Below, one piece after another: positions 56,147 through 64,000 of a DNA stretch of 64,000 nt. How positions within the stretch are numbered: position 1 is the first letter of the stretch; each line of letters opens with the position of its first letter. The position numbers and the translations under genes were made by a program. A model generated the notes under the pieces. It was not told the origin of the DNA. It saw only the letters and a program-made list of their open reading frames with translations, and ran no database searches. Source of the DNA: Obesumbacterium proteus (lineage in GTDB: Bacteria > Pseudomonadota > Gammaproteobacteria > Enterobacterales > Enterobacteriaceae); assembly GCF_001586165.1 (NCBI RefSeq), contig NZ_CP014608.1, forward strand, positions 4,030,001-4,094,000, given 5' to 3'.

Positions 56147-56583
56147 AGGGGCGCCAGCGCGCGCCCCTTCAATCCTCGCGCTTTTATCCGAGACGCCATC
56201 TCCGCACCGGGTCGGCATGCGCCATCCCTGGCGCCTCCTCCCCTAACGCTAACATCCTGTTAGCGTTACTCTTTCTCCCAAAACTTAAACTAAATAACAG
56301 ATGTTTTTTTGTCTTTTGGGTTTGATCTTTTCCGGCACGTTACCGTACAGCCGAGTGAATCATGCAGGTTAGGATTCGCCGACAGGGACGTCGGCGAAAG
56401 AACGGAGGAGCCAGGATGGCGATTGCCGTTCGTTCCGTTAAAACCGGAATGATGAAATGAGGGCACCCGCGTAGCGGGCTGGAAGGGGGTGCCAAGCCGG
56501 GTTGTTAGGGGGCGGCGATTGGCCCCCTAACACGGACGCCTGCACGATGCACAGGCAGAGTTCGGGATTTTAGGCGGACGTAA
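56147..56583 (-). repeat. Structured intergenic repeat, copy B (~437 bp), inverted relative to copy A
   Basis: The reverse complement of this segment aligns end to end with 8469-8902. The conserved parts include AACGCTAACA/TGTTAGCGTT, CGCCGAC/GTCGGCG and GTTAGGGGGC/GCCCCCTAAC-type hairpins. The central linker, between the TTAGCGTT hairpin and CCGGCACGT, has diverged. The terminal hairpin (56148-56167) keeps loop GCGCTG, read on the minus strand, but has a different stem (GGGGCGC/GCGCCCC). It lies between speG and pstB. Confidence 0.8.
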
Positions 56584-56784
56584 CCCTTCACCTTACTTAA
56601 GCTATAACGGCGATTGAGCCGCTTGCTCGGACGTCTGCACGATGCACAGGTAGAATTCAGGATTTTAGACGGACGTAACCTTTCACCACGCTTAAACTAT
56701 AACGGCGATTGAGCCGCCTTACTCAGACGACTGCACCATGCACAGGTAGAATCCGGAATTTTAGGCGGACGTAACCTTTCACCA
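56533..56784. repeat. 95-bp tandem repeat (2.6 copies) beside copy B
   Basis: Units begin at 56533 (95 bp), 56628 (96 bp) and 56724 (partial, ~61 bp). Each starts CGGACG or CAGACG followed by CTGCAC and GATGCACAGG or a variant, contains GATTTTAGGCGGACGTAACC, and ends CGATTGAGCCGC. The first 50 bp of the unit is the terminus of copy B, so the array looks like an amplified element end. It stops 35 bp before the pstB stop codon. Confidence 0.8.
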
Positions 56785-56819
56785 TGCCCTCATAGCCATA
56801 GCCATGGGCATACAAAAAC

Positions 56820-57632
56820 TCACCCATATCTCCCCGTAATATAATCTTCCGTCTTCTTCTGCCTTGGCGACGTAAACAACGTATCAGTATCGGCGTACTC
56901 CACCACTTCCCCCTGATGGATAAACGCGGTGTAATCAGACACGCGAGCCGCCTGCTGCATATTATGGGTGACCAGCACCACGCTGTAATTTTCTTTAAGC
57001 CCAACGATCAGCTCTTCAATGGTCAACGTGGAAATAGGATCCAATGCAGACGTCGGCTCGTCGAGCAACAATACCTCTGGCTCAATCGCAATCGCGCGCG
57101 CGATCACCAAACGCTGTTGTTGGCCGCTGGATAATTTGAAGGCGTTATCGCTCAAGCGCCCTTTCACCTCATGCCAAAGCGCAGCCTGACGCAGCGCCCG
57201 CTCTACGGTTTCATCCAGTATCCGCCGATCGCGTATGCCGTTTAAACGCAGGCCATACACCACGTTTTCATAGATCGATTTCGGAAACGGATTGGGCCGT
57301 TGGAATACCATTCCCACGCGGCGGCGAAGGGAGGCAACATCAATATCGTCACCGCTCACACGGCTGCCATTGACGCTCACTTCCCCCTCCACGCGGCACT
57401 GTTCGACCAAATCGTTCATACGGTTAAAACAGCGCAACAGCGTTGATTTACCACAGCCGGAAGGCCCAATAAGCGCCGTAACACGATTCTTCGGCAACGA
57501 CAGATTCACGTCAAACAGCACCTGCTTTGTGCCGTAATACAGATTTAAATTTTTGGTCGCTAATGCCGTTTGCTCTGGTGGCAAATGATGCACATCCAGC
57601 AGGGGCAATATTTCCGGTGCGGTTAAACCCAC
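56820..57632 (-). CDS. PstB-like phosphate ABC transporter ATPase
   Basis: ATP-binding subunit of a high-affinity phosphate importer. The 270 residues have Walker A GPSGCGKST near residue 56, Q-loop RPNPFPKSIYENV, signature KLSSGQQQRL near 166 and Walker B VLLLDEPTSALDP. Sequence and operon identify PstB. It follows pstA by 25 bp. No phoU follows; the tandem repeats and copy B occupy that place. Because the genome may hold another pstSCAB-phoU, I give no gene symbol. Confidence 0.93.
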   Translation of the reverse strand: MGLTAPEILPLLDVHHLPPEQTALATKNLNLYYGTKQVLFDVNLSLPKNRVTALIGPSGCGKSTLLRCFNRMNDLVEQCRVEGEVSVNGSRVSGDDIDVASLRRRVGMVFQRPNPFPKSIYENVVYGLRLNGIRDRRILDETVERALRQAALWHEVKGRLSDNAFKLSSGQQQRLVIARAIAIEPEVLLLDEPTSALDPISTLTIEELIVGLKENYSVVLVTHNMQQAARVSDYTAFIHQGEVVEYADTDTLFTSPRQKKTEDYITGRYG

Positions 57633-57657
57633 GGGCAGGACTCCTCAGAAAAAATAA

Positions 57658-59343
57658 CTAGAGCGACAGCGCGCGATATTTCTCACGCAGGTAATGACGA
57701 ATCGACATCGCGGCCAAATTTAGCCCCACCACCAGCGTCACCAGCAAAAATGCGGTCGCAAAGACCAACGGACGGGCGGCTTCCACGTTAGGGCTTTGCA
57801 ACGCCCCGTCATAAACCTGAAAACCCAGATGCATGAATTTTCTATCCAGATGCAAATAAGGGAACACGGCATCAATCGGTAATTCAGGCACCGATTTCAC
57901 CACGCCAACCAGCATCAACGGTGCAGTTTCACCCGCCGCACGCGCAATGGCCAAGATCAATCCGGTCAGCATGGCGGGTACCGCTAGCGGTAAAACCACA
58001 CGCCGCAAAGTTTCCGCCTTGGTTGCGCCGAGTGCCAGCGAACCCTGCCGTAACGATGCCGGGATACGTGCTAACCCCTCTTCGGTGGAAACAATCACCA
58101 CCGGCAACGTCAGCAGCGCGAGCGTTAGCGATGCCCAAAGCAGCCCCGGGGTTCCGAACGTTGGGTTAGGCAATGCTTCGCTGAAAAACAGCTGATCGAT
58201 AGAGCCGCCCAGCACATAGACGAAGAAACCCAAACCGAAGATGCCATATACAATCGACGGCACGCCAGCCAAGTTCACCACGGCAATACGAATCAAGCGG
58301 GTAAACCAGTTTTTACGTGCGTATTCATGCAGATACACCGCTGCAATCACGCCTAATGGCATCACGATCACCGACATCAGTATCACCATCAGCATGGTGC
58401 CAAAAAGCGCCGGAAAAACACCGCCTTCCGTGTTGGATTCACGTGGGTTATCCACCATGAATTTTTTAATCTGTTTCGCCCAGTGTCGAACCTTATCACC
58501 GGTGCTCATCGCGTTAGGCATCCATGCGTCATGAATTTCATAAACGGGAATTTCTCGCTGAATGCCGTTCATATCACGCAGCAGCAAGCTATCGCTTTTT
58601 TGATCATGCTCAAGCGCATCCAAGCGAGTCATTAATTGCTGATGCTTGCGCTCCAACTCCAGCCGTTCGGCACGAACCTGAGCCTGTAAACGATCGTTCC
58701 ACGTTCCATTCATCTCGGCCTGACGCTGACTTAAACGCATTTTTTCAAACTGGGCGCTGATCGCCGAAAGCTGATGCTGACGCAAATGCGCAATCTTCTG
58801 AGTTAACGCGCGCGTGCGCTCAATGCTGCTCTGAAGATCGCGTACCACTTGCCGTCCCACCAACGGCTGGCCGTTTTCCAGCAGACCGACCAAATAGCCA
58901 TAGGCGTTTCCGTTATGCTCACGTTCAAGCACCAACAGATCTTTAGGTTTCTGCGTATGGCGAATATCCTGCGCCAATAGGGTAACAAAATCTTGGTTTT
59001 GCCATTCACGGTTACCCGTTTTGATGAGATAGCGCGACAGCGTTGTTGGTGCATCCGGCGCAAGCTTGATGCCAGCGTCCAGCAGTTGCTGGCGTGGGAT
59101 CTGGTTTATCGCATAGCGCTCGCCAATAATTCGCTGGCCGTTGTTCAGGTCAAATTCATAAACCGAATGCGGCCAGAAATAACGCATTCCCTGCCCGGCC
59201 AGCAGCATAATCAGCCCCAATAACGCCAATAGGCTGATCGTGACCGCGCCCGCGCTGAGCCAAATCCAAGGCCGCCCGCTCTGGAACCATCGGCGCATAC
59301 CTTGCTGCTGATTCGGCACTTGAGCAGTTTGCTGATGACTCAT
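57658..59343 (-). CDS. PstA-like phosphate ABC transporter permease (long form)
   Basis: Inner-membrane permease of 561 residues, about twice the size of classical PstA. An N-terminal membrane segment (residues 28-50) is followed by a periplasmic/coiled region (about 55-285, with coiled-coil-like Gln/Arg/Leu-rich stretches). The C-terminal permease domain has the EAA loop region SLRQGSLALGATKAETLRRV near 430. It overlaps pstC by 4 bp. The large extra domain is typical of the Pst system found beside ppk in several gamma-proteobacteria. Confidence 0.9.
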   Translation of the reverse strand: MSHQQTAQVPNQQQGMRRWFQSGRPWIWLSAGAVTISLLALLGLIMLLAGQGMRYFWPHSVYEFDLNNGQRIIGERYAINQIPRQQLLDAGIKLAPDAPTTLSRYLIKTGNREWQNQDFVTLLAQDIRHTQKPKDLLVLEREHNGNAYGYLVGLLENGQPLVGRQVVRDLQSSIERTRALTQKIAHLRQHQLSAISAQFEKMRLSQRQAEMNGTWNDRLQAQVRAERLELERKHQQLMTRLDALEHDQKSDSLLLRDMNGIQREIPVYEIHDAWMPNAMSTGDKVRHWAKQIKKFMVDNPRESNTEGGVFPALFGTMLMVILMSVIVMPLGVIAAVYLHEYARKNWFTRLIRIAVVNLAGVPSIVYGIFGLGFFVYVLGGSIDQLFFSEALPNPTFGTPGLLWASLTLALLTLPVVIVSTEEGLARIPASLRQGSLALGATKAETLRRVVLPLAVPAMLTGLILAIARAAGETAPLMLVGVVKSVPELPIDAVFPYLHLDRKFMHLGFQVYDGALQSPNVEAARPLVFATAFLLVTLVVGLNLAAMSIRHYLREKYRALSL

Positions 59344-61529
59344 AATCCCTCTCGCTCAGCGCTATAGCGAGTACGCAGTTTTAAGCGCACCGTTTCAGCT
59401 AAGGTATTCACCACAAAGGTAAACATAAACAGCACCAGCGCCGTTAAAAACAGCACGCGATAGTGTGCGCTGCCCACCACCGCTTCCGGCATTTCAATCG
59501 CAATATTAGCGGCTAGCGCCCGCAATCCTTGGAACGGCGTGTTATCCAACAGCGGCGTATTCCCTGTCGCCATCAAGACAATCATGGTTTCACCCACGGC
59601 GCGCCCCAGCCCGATCATCAGCGCCGAGAAAATCCCCGCGCTGGCGCTCGGCAAAAGCACCCTCATCATGGTTTGCCACTGGGTCGCGCCGAGGGCCAGT
59701 GAGCCTTGCGCCAACGAAGCTGGCACGCTAAACAGCGCATCTTCTGCCAGCGAGAAAATGACCGGAACCAACGCAAAACCCAGCGCAATCGCCACCACTA
59801 GCGTATTCCGCTGATCGTAACCATCGCCTAAACGCTCATGCAGCGGCATTCCCCACAGCACAATCTCAAGATGCGGCGCCAGCATAAACCACAGCGTCAG
59901 CAGACCAGCGAGCACCGGCAACAAAAGACAAACATCGAGGCGATAGCCTGAACGCCGAGCCCACGTAGGAAAAACTCGCGTCCACAGCGCGGCGCTGGCC
60001 ACAATAATCAGAGGAACCAGAATCGGTAACGCGAGCAATGCTAAAAGATGGTTTTCGATAATAGGCGCTAACCAAATCGCGGCGACTAAACCAATCACCA
60101 CGGTGGGAAATGCGCCGATCATTTCAATCGCGGGTTTCACCACGCTTCGCTGGCGGGGTGACATAAAGCATGCGGTATACATAGCTCCGGCAACGGCCAA
60201 CGGCGTCGCAAACAACAACGCATAAAATGCGGCTTTCAAGGTGCCAAAAATCACTGGCCACAGGCTATATTTGGCCTGATAGTTATCGCTGCCGGAAGTG
60301 CTTTGCCATACATAGTCTGGGGCTGGATGATTCTCAAACCACGTGGGCTTCAACAAGGTTTGCCAACTGATTTCAGGGTAGTCATTACTCAGAGGATACC
60401 AAAACGTTCCCTGAGCGGTTTCAGCCAAAAGCCCTTTCCCCTGCGGGTCAAACCATGCGGTTTTCACGCCAGGCTTGATCGATGCCCGCAATACCGCGTT
60501 CTCTCGCAGTGAAGAATAAATGGCAAGCTCCCCTGTGGGGGCGATCGCAGCAAACACGCGACGGTACGGTTCGTTAACCATCAGGCTATCGGCTAACGCA
60601 GGCTGATAACGACGGATTTGCGTCAGCTCACGCTCGCCATTGCGTTGCACATCAAACCACTGACTGATCTGCCCTTGGTCGTTTTGTAACAGCAGCGAAC
60701 TTGCGCCGGGTAAAAGCCTCATCGCCACCATTTTTTGCTGATCAAACGTCAGCGTTTTCCCTACGCCTTCCAGCGCCGCATTCAGCGTGAACACGGTGAG
60801 GCTGGTTGGGCTCAACACAAACAGACGATGAGCGTCGGGAGAAAGCAGAACCTGAGTGACCGGCGTATTTACCACTACCGGATGCGCCTGCCAGCCCGTT
60901 GGCGTGGATTGCCCGAGCAGCAGTCGTCCATCCTGAACAATGGCGGCAATAACCGGCCGCTTTTGCATCATGCCAAGGCTGATTTGACGTAACGGTTGGC
61001 GTTGAGTATCGAAAACTTCTGCCGTCGCACCGCGCAGATAGAGCCAGTCAGGGGCAAAATGCCCGGTATCGCCCGTTTTTCCCACCGGATGAAACTGTGG
61101 GCTGACCAATAGGATTTTACCATCAGCGGTGGCGAGCGCCGTCGTAGGAAGATCGCCGCTCACCGATGCGGCCGCGCTCGGGGCTGACGAGGTGAATTGA
61201 CGCGACTGTAACGGCTGAGGATCTTTTTCCTGCGGCTGCAAGGCAATAAACATGCCCTTGCCATCCGCATCAATACGCCATGCCAGTTGATGGGTGGCAT
61301 CAACGCCAACGGCAAGCGCCGTCGTATTTTTGGGCCAAAGAAGCGCCTGAGGCTTACCGATGCTCGCAGGTTTAAACAACGGCCAGACCGCAACCAGCAA
61401 ATACACAAAAATCAGCATCAGCATGGCTAAAACCACCATTCCACCCGCACTCACGACGTAGCGAGTCAGACGATCTCGCCAAGCTCGACGCTTATCACGC
61501 ATTATTAACGCTGGAGTGGTGTGCTTCAT
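59340..61529 (-). CDS. PstC-like phosphate ABC transporter permease (long form)
   Basis: Inner-membrane permease of 729 residues versus about 320 for classical PstC. One membrane segment (about 28-50) is followed by a large periplasmic domain (about 60-400) with beta-propeller-like repeats (LLLGQSTPTGW, LLSPDAHRLFVLS). The C-terminal permease half has the EAA region SLAQGSLALGATQWQTMMRV near 620. It is first in the pstCAB-like operon and divergent from ppk; no pstS is present, so a periplasmic binding protein must come from elsewhere or the fused domain replaces it (inference). Confidence 0.9.
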   Translation of the reverse strand: MKHTTPALIMRDKRRAWRDRLTRYVVSAGGMVVLAMLMLIFVYLLVAVWPLFKPASIGKPQALLWPKNTTALAVGVDATHQLAWRIDADGKGMFIALQPQEKDPQPLQSRQFTSSAPSAAASVSGDLPTTALATADGKILLVSPQFHPVGKTGDTGHFAPDWLYLRGATAEVFDTQRQPLRQISLGMMQKRPVIAAIVQDGRLLLGQSTPTGWQAHPVVVNTPVTQVLLSPDAHRLFVLSPTSLTVFTLNAALEGVGKTLTFDQQKMVAMRLLPGASSLLLQNDQGQISQWFDVQRNGERELTQIRRYQPALADSLMVNEPYRRVFAAIAPTGELAIYSSLRENAVLRASIKPGVKTAWFDPQGKGLLAETAQGTFWYPLSNDYPEISWQTLLKPTWFENHPAPDYVWQSTSGSDNYQAKYSLWPVIFGTLKAAFYALLFATPLAVAGAMYTACFMSPRQRSVVKPAIEMIGAFPTVVIGLVAAIWLAPIIENHLLALLALPILVPLIIVASAALWTRVFPTWARRSGYRLDVCLLLPVLAGLLTLWFMLAPHLEIVLWGMPLHERLGDGYDQRNTLVVAIALGFALVPVIFSLAEDALFSVPASLAQGSLALGATQWQTMMRVLLPSASAGIFSALMIGLGRAVGETMIVLMATGNTPLLDNTPFQGLRALAANIAIEMPEAVVGSAHYRVLFLTALVLFMFTFVVNTLAETVRLKLRTRYSAEREGL

Positions 61530-61667
61530 GCATATTCCATTCAGAGGCCATCAAAAAGCAGGTAGCATAATATGGCAACATTGTTAACGCCACATTACTG
61601 TTTGGTCATTGGACTTTCTCGTCAACTTCTCGCCATAATAAAGGCAGACACTGGGTACTCCCACTTC

Positions 61668-61719
61668 TATACCCAAAATCATTGAATCGAGCGATACAGA
61701 TTCAAGCGTGGCGGGTATA
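61668..61719. repeat. Internally deleted ERIC-like element (52 bp)
   Basis: TATACCCAAAATCATTGAAT and the far end TTCAAGCGTGGCGGGTATA match the two ends of ERIC, with the ~75-bp core missing. It lies 27 bp upstream of the ppk start codon and so is probably in the ppk leader or promoter, where it can fold as a hairpin. Confidence 0.7.
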
Positions 61720-61746
61720 TCGTCGCCGTTTAGTATTGGAGTCACA

Positions 61747-63813
61747 ATGGGTCAGGAAAAGCTCTATATCGATAAAGAACTGAGTTGGTTGTCATTTAAC
61801 GAACGTGTTCTACAGGAAGCCGCGGACAAGAGCAATCCGCTCATTGAGCGTATGCGTTTTCTCGGGATTTATTCCAGCAATCTGGATGAATTCTACAAGG
61901 TCCGCTTTGCCGATCTGAAACGCCGCATTCTGATCAGTGAAGAGCAAGGCTCGACGGGCGCCTCACGACACCTCCTCAAAAAGATTCAGGCCAAGGTGCT
62001 GAAAACCGATCAGGAGTTCGACTCTTTATATAACGAACTGCTGCTGGAGATGGCGCGTAATCAGATTTTCTTGATCAACGAACGCCAGCTTTCAGAAAAC
62101 CAGCAAGTGTGGCTGCGCCAATATTTTAAAAATCACCTGCGCCAGCACATCACGCCGATCCTGATAAATAATGAAACCGACTTAGTTTCATTCTTAAAAG
62201 ATGACTACACCTATTTAGCCGTCGAGATTATTCGTGGCCATCAGACAAGCTACGCGCTGTTGGAAATTCCATCGGATAAAGTCGAACGTTTCATCATTCT
62301 GCCGCCGGAAACTCCTCGCCGCCGCAAGCCAATGATTCTGGTTGATAACATTCTGCGATACTGTCTGGATGATATCTTCAAAGGCTTCTTTGATTACGAT
62401 GCCTTGAATGCCTACTCCATGAAAATGACCCGCGATGCTGAATACGATCTGGTCACGGAGATGGAATCCAGCCTGATGGAACTCATGTCATCAAGCCTGA
62501 AACAGCGTCTGACCGCTGAGCCAGTGCGCTTCGTCTATCAGCGTGATATGCCTGATGAATTGGTCGAGCTGCTGCGTCAGAAACTCGGGATCTCCTCCTA
62601 CGATTCCGTCATCGCGGGCGGTCGTTACCACAATTTCAAAGACTTCATCAAATTCCCTAACGTGGGCAACGCCAACTTAGTGAATAAGCCGCTACCGCGC
62701 CTGCGCCATATCTGGTTTGATAAATTCCGCAACGGTTTCGACGCCATCCGCGATCACGACGTGCTGCTCTATTATCCATACCATACGTTTGAGCACGTGC
62801 TGGAGCTGCTGCGTCAGGCGTCCTTCGACCCGAGCGTGCTGGCGATAAAAATTAATATCTACCGCGTAGCTAAAGATTCTCGCATCATCGAATCGATGAT
62901 CCACACGGCGCACAACGGCAAAAAAGTCACCGTGGTGGTTGAGCTACAGGCGCGTTTCGACGAAGAAGCCAACATCCACTGGGCGAAGCGTTTAACCGAA
63001 GCCGGTGTGCACGTAATCTTCTCGGCTCCAGGTCTGAAAATTCACGCCAAACTGTTCCTGATTTCGCGTAAAGAAGGCGACAACATCGTGCGCTATGCGC
63101 ATATCGGCACCGGCAACTTCAACGAAAAAACCGCGCGCGTCTATACCGACTACTCGCTGCTCACCGCCGATGCGCGTATCACCAACGAAGTGCGTCGGGT
63201 GTTCAACTTCATTGAAAACCCATACCGTCCGGTCAGCTTTGAACACCTGATGGTATCGCCGCAAAACTCACGCCGGATGTTGTATCAGCTTATCGATCAG
63301 GAAATTACCAGCGCACAGGCCGGACTCAGCGCAGGGATCACCCTGAAGCTGAATAACCTGGTAGATAAAGGCTTGGTTGATCGCTTATATACCGCGTCTT
63401 CGGCCGGAGTCAAAATCCGCCTGTTGGTGCGTGGCATGTGCTCGCTGGTGCCTAACATCCCGGGCGTTAGCGATAACATTCAGATCACCAGCATCGTCGA
63501 TCGGTTCTTAGAGCATGCGCGCGTCTATGTATTTGAGAATCATGGCGATCCGCTGGTTTATCTCTCCTCCGCCGACTGGATGACCCGCAACATTGACTAC
63601 CGTATCGAGGTTGCCGTTTCACTGCTCGATCCTACGCTGCGCCAGCGCGTGTTAGATCTGCTCGAACTGCAATTCTGCGACACCGTAAAGGCGCGTTATC
63701 TTGATAAAGATCTCAGCAACCGTTATGTTCCGCGCGGAAATCGCCGCAAGGTGCGATCTCAGTTAGCGATTTATGATTACCTCAAGGCCCTTGAACAGCC
63801 TGATAACCAATAA
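61747..63813 (+). CDS. ppk: Ppk, polyphosphate kinase 1
   Basis: Reversibly polymerises ATP gamma-phosphate into inorganic polyphosphate. The 688 residues equal E. coli Ppk when started at 61747 (MGQEKLYIDKELSWLSFNER). The phosphorylated His lies in GLKIHAKLFLIS near residue 433, the second His in RYAHIGTGNFNE near 452, and conserved Arg in YRVAKDSRIIESM near 380. A longer frame from 61708 begins inside the ERIC-like element and is not used. It is followed by ppx 24 bp later. Confidence 0.97.
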   Translation: MGQEKLYIDKELSWLSFNERVLQEAADKSNPLIERMRFLGIYSSNLDEFYKVRFADLKRRILISEEQGSTGASRHLLKKIQAKVLKTDQEFDSLYNELLLEMARNQIFLINERQLSENQQVWLRQYFKNHLRQHITPILINNETDLVSFLKDDYTYLAVEIIRGHQTSYALLEIPSDKVERFIILPPETPRRRKPMILVDNILRYCLDDIFKGFFDYDALNAYSMKMTRDAEYDLVTEMESSLMELMSSSLKQRLTAEPVRFVYQRDMPDELVELLRQKLGISSYDSVIAGGRYHNFKDFIKFPNVGNANLVNKPLPRLRHIWFDKFRNGFDAIRDHDVLLYYPYHTFEHVLELLRQASFDPSVLAIKINIYRVAKDSRIIESMIHTAHNGKKVTVVVELQARFDEEANIHWAKRLTEAGVHVIFSAPGLKIHAKLFLISRKEGDNIVRYAHIGTGNFNEKTARVYTDYSLLTADARITNEVRRVFNFIENPYRPVSFEHLMVSPQNSRRMLYQLIDQEITSAQAGLSAGITLKLNNLVDKGLVDRLYTASSAGVKIRLLVRGMCSLVPNIPGVSDNIQITSIVDRFLEHARVYVFENHGDPLVYLSSADWMTRNIDYRIEVAVSLLDPTLRQRVLDLLELQFCDTVKARYLDKDLSNRYVPRGNRRKVRSQLAIYDYLKALEQPDNQ

Positions 63814-63837
63814 CAATTACAGACTTATAGGCCGCTT

Positions 63838-64000
63838 ATGCCGCTAAATCATTCCAATAACAAACCGCAGGAAATTGCTGCAATCGATCTGGGCTCTAAC
63901 AGTTTCCATATGGTTATTGCCCGCATCGTTAACGGCGCGCTTCAGGTTCTGGGACGCCTGAAGCAACGAGTCCATCTGGCCGATGGCCTTGATAGCAACA
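63838..64000 (+). CDS. ppx: Ppx, exopolyphosphatase (partial, runs off window)
   Basis: The first 54 codons are present. The sequence contains EIAAIDLGSNSFHMVIAR, the actin-like phosphate-1 motif of the Ppx/GppA family, and LGRLKQRVHLADGLD, which matches Ppx. It hydrolyses terminal phosphates of polyphosphate and is co-transcribed with ppk. The 3' end lies outside the window. Confidence 0.93.
   Translation, partial: MPLNHSNNKPQEIAAIDLGSNSFHMVIARIVNGALQVLGRLKQRVHLADGLDSN

Noticed and set aside
61530..61746. Pho box for pstC or ppk.
   Set aside because: No tandem CTGTCAT-type repeats with correct spacing were seen; only isolated partial matches.
1..64000. CRISPR arrays, tRNA or rRNA genes, integrases, transposases, toxin-antitoxin or phage-defence genes.
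   Set aside because: None could be recognised on either strand; the accessory content is limited to fimbriae, the autotransporter, a few single genes and repeats.

Overview
The window is a chromosomal segment of an enterobacterium. The gene order acrD-ypfM-yffB-dapE-ypfN-ypfH-tmcA-ypfJ-purC-bamC-dapA-gcvR-bcp-perM-bepA-yfgD ... hda-uraA-upp-purM-purN ... ppk-ppx, and the separate block acrZ-modE-modF-galETKM, are Escherichia-like backbone. Their joining, the linkage of napFDAGHBC to narQ-narP, and the extra genes between them point to a non-Escherichia member of Enterobacterales. The Hafniaceae (Hafnia/Obesumbacterium) are my best guess; that is an inference from gene order and protein similarity, not a computed placement.

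Layout. 1-8.4 kb: the molybdate regulator block (acrZ / modE-modF, with modF frameshifted), a CPBP membrane protease, and the gal operon with recognisable GalR operators, including an apparent third one upstream. 8.4-9.0 kb: a ~434-bp structured repeat (copy A) exactly where the gal block meets the nap block. 9.0-17.9 kb: periplasmic nitrate reductase napFDAGHBC, divergent from its probable sensor/regulator pair narQ-narP. 18.2-23.9 kb: a four-gene chaperone-usher fimbrial operon behind 620 bp of AT-rich DNA. 24.2-30.2 kb: acrD efflux pump, ypfM, yffB, dapE, an M15 peptidase and ypfN. 30.3-37.4 kb: ypfH, a 926-aa autotransporter inserted into the backbone, tmcA and ypfJ. 37.6-44.9 kb: purC, bamC-dapA, gcvR-bcp, perM, bepA (frameshifted) and yfgD. 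44.9-50.2 kb: two GNAT acetyltransferases, a Fur-box-controlled ChaN-type lipoprotein, maeB and nudK. 50.3-55.1 kb: hda (CTG start supported by the SD), uraA-upp and purM-purN. 55.2-56.8 kb: ERIC, speG, tandem repeats and the inverted copy B of the structured repeat. 56.8-64 kb: a Pst-like ABC transporter without pstS or phoU, divergent from ppk-ppx (ppx runs off the edge).

Functionally the window covers anaerobic nitrate respiration (nap with narQP), Leloir galactose use, purine and pyrimidine synthesis or salvage, lysine/DAP synthesis, outer-membrane assembly (bamC, bepA), drug efflux (acrD, acrZ), surface attachment (fimbriae, autotransporter) and phosphate/polyphosphate handling. No tRNA, rRNA, CRISPR array, integrase, transposase or defence system was seen.

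The observations most worth checking are: the two inverted copies of a ~435-bp structured element at synteny breaks 47 kb apart, whose terminal hairpins have different stems but the same GCGCTG loop; the extra gal operator; the homopolymer frameshifts in modF (T8) and bepA (C6); a candidate small RNA behind an orphan terminator upstream of yffB; and the reiterative-transcription start of upp.
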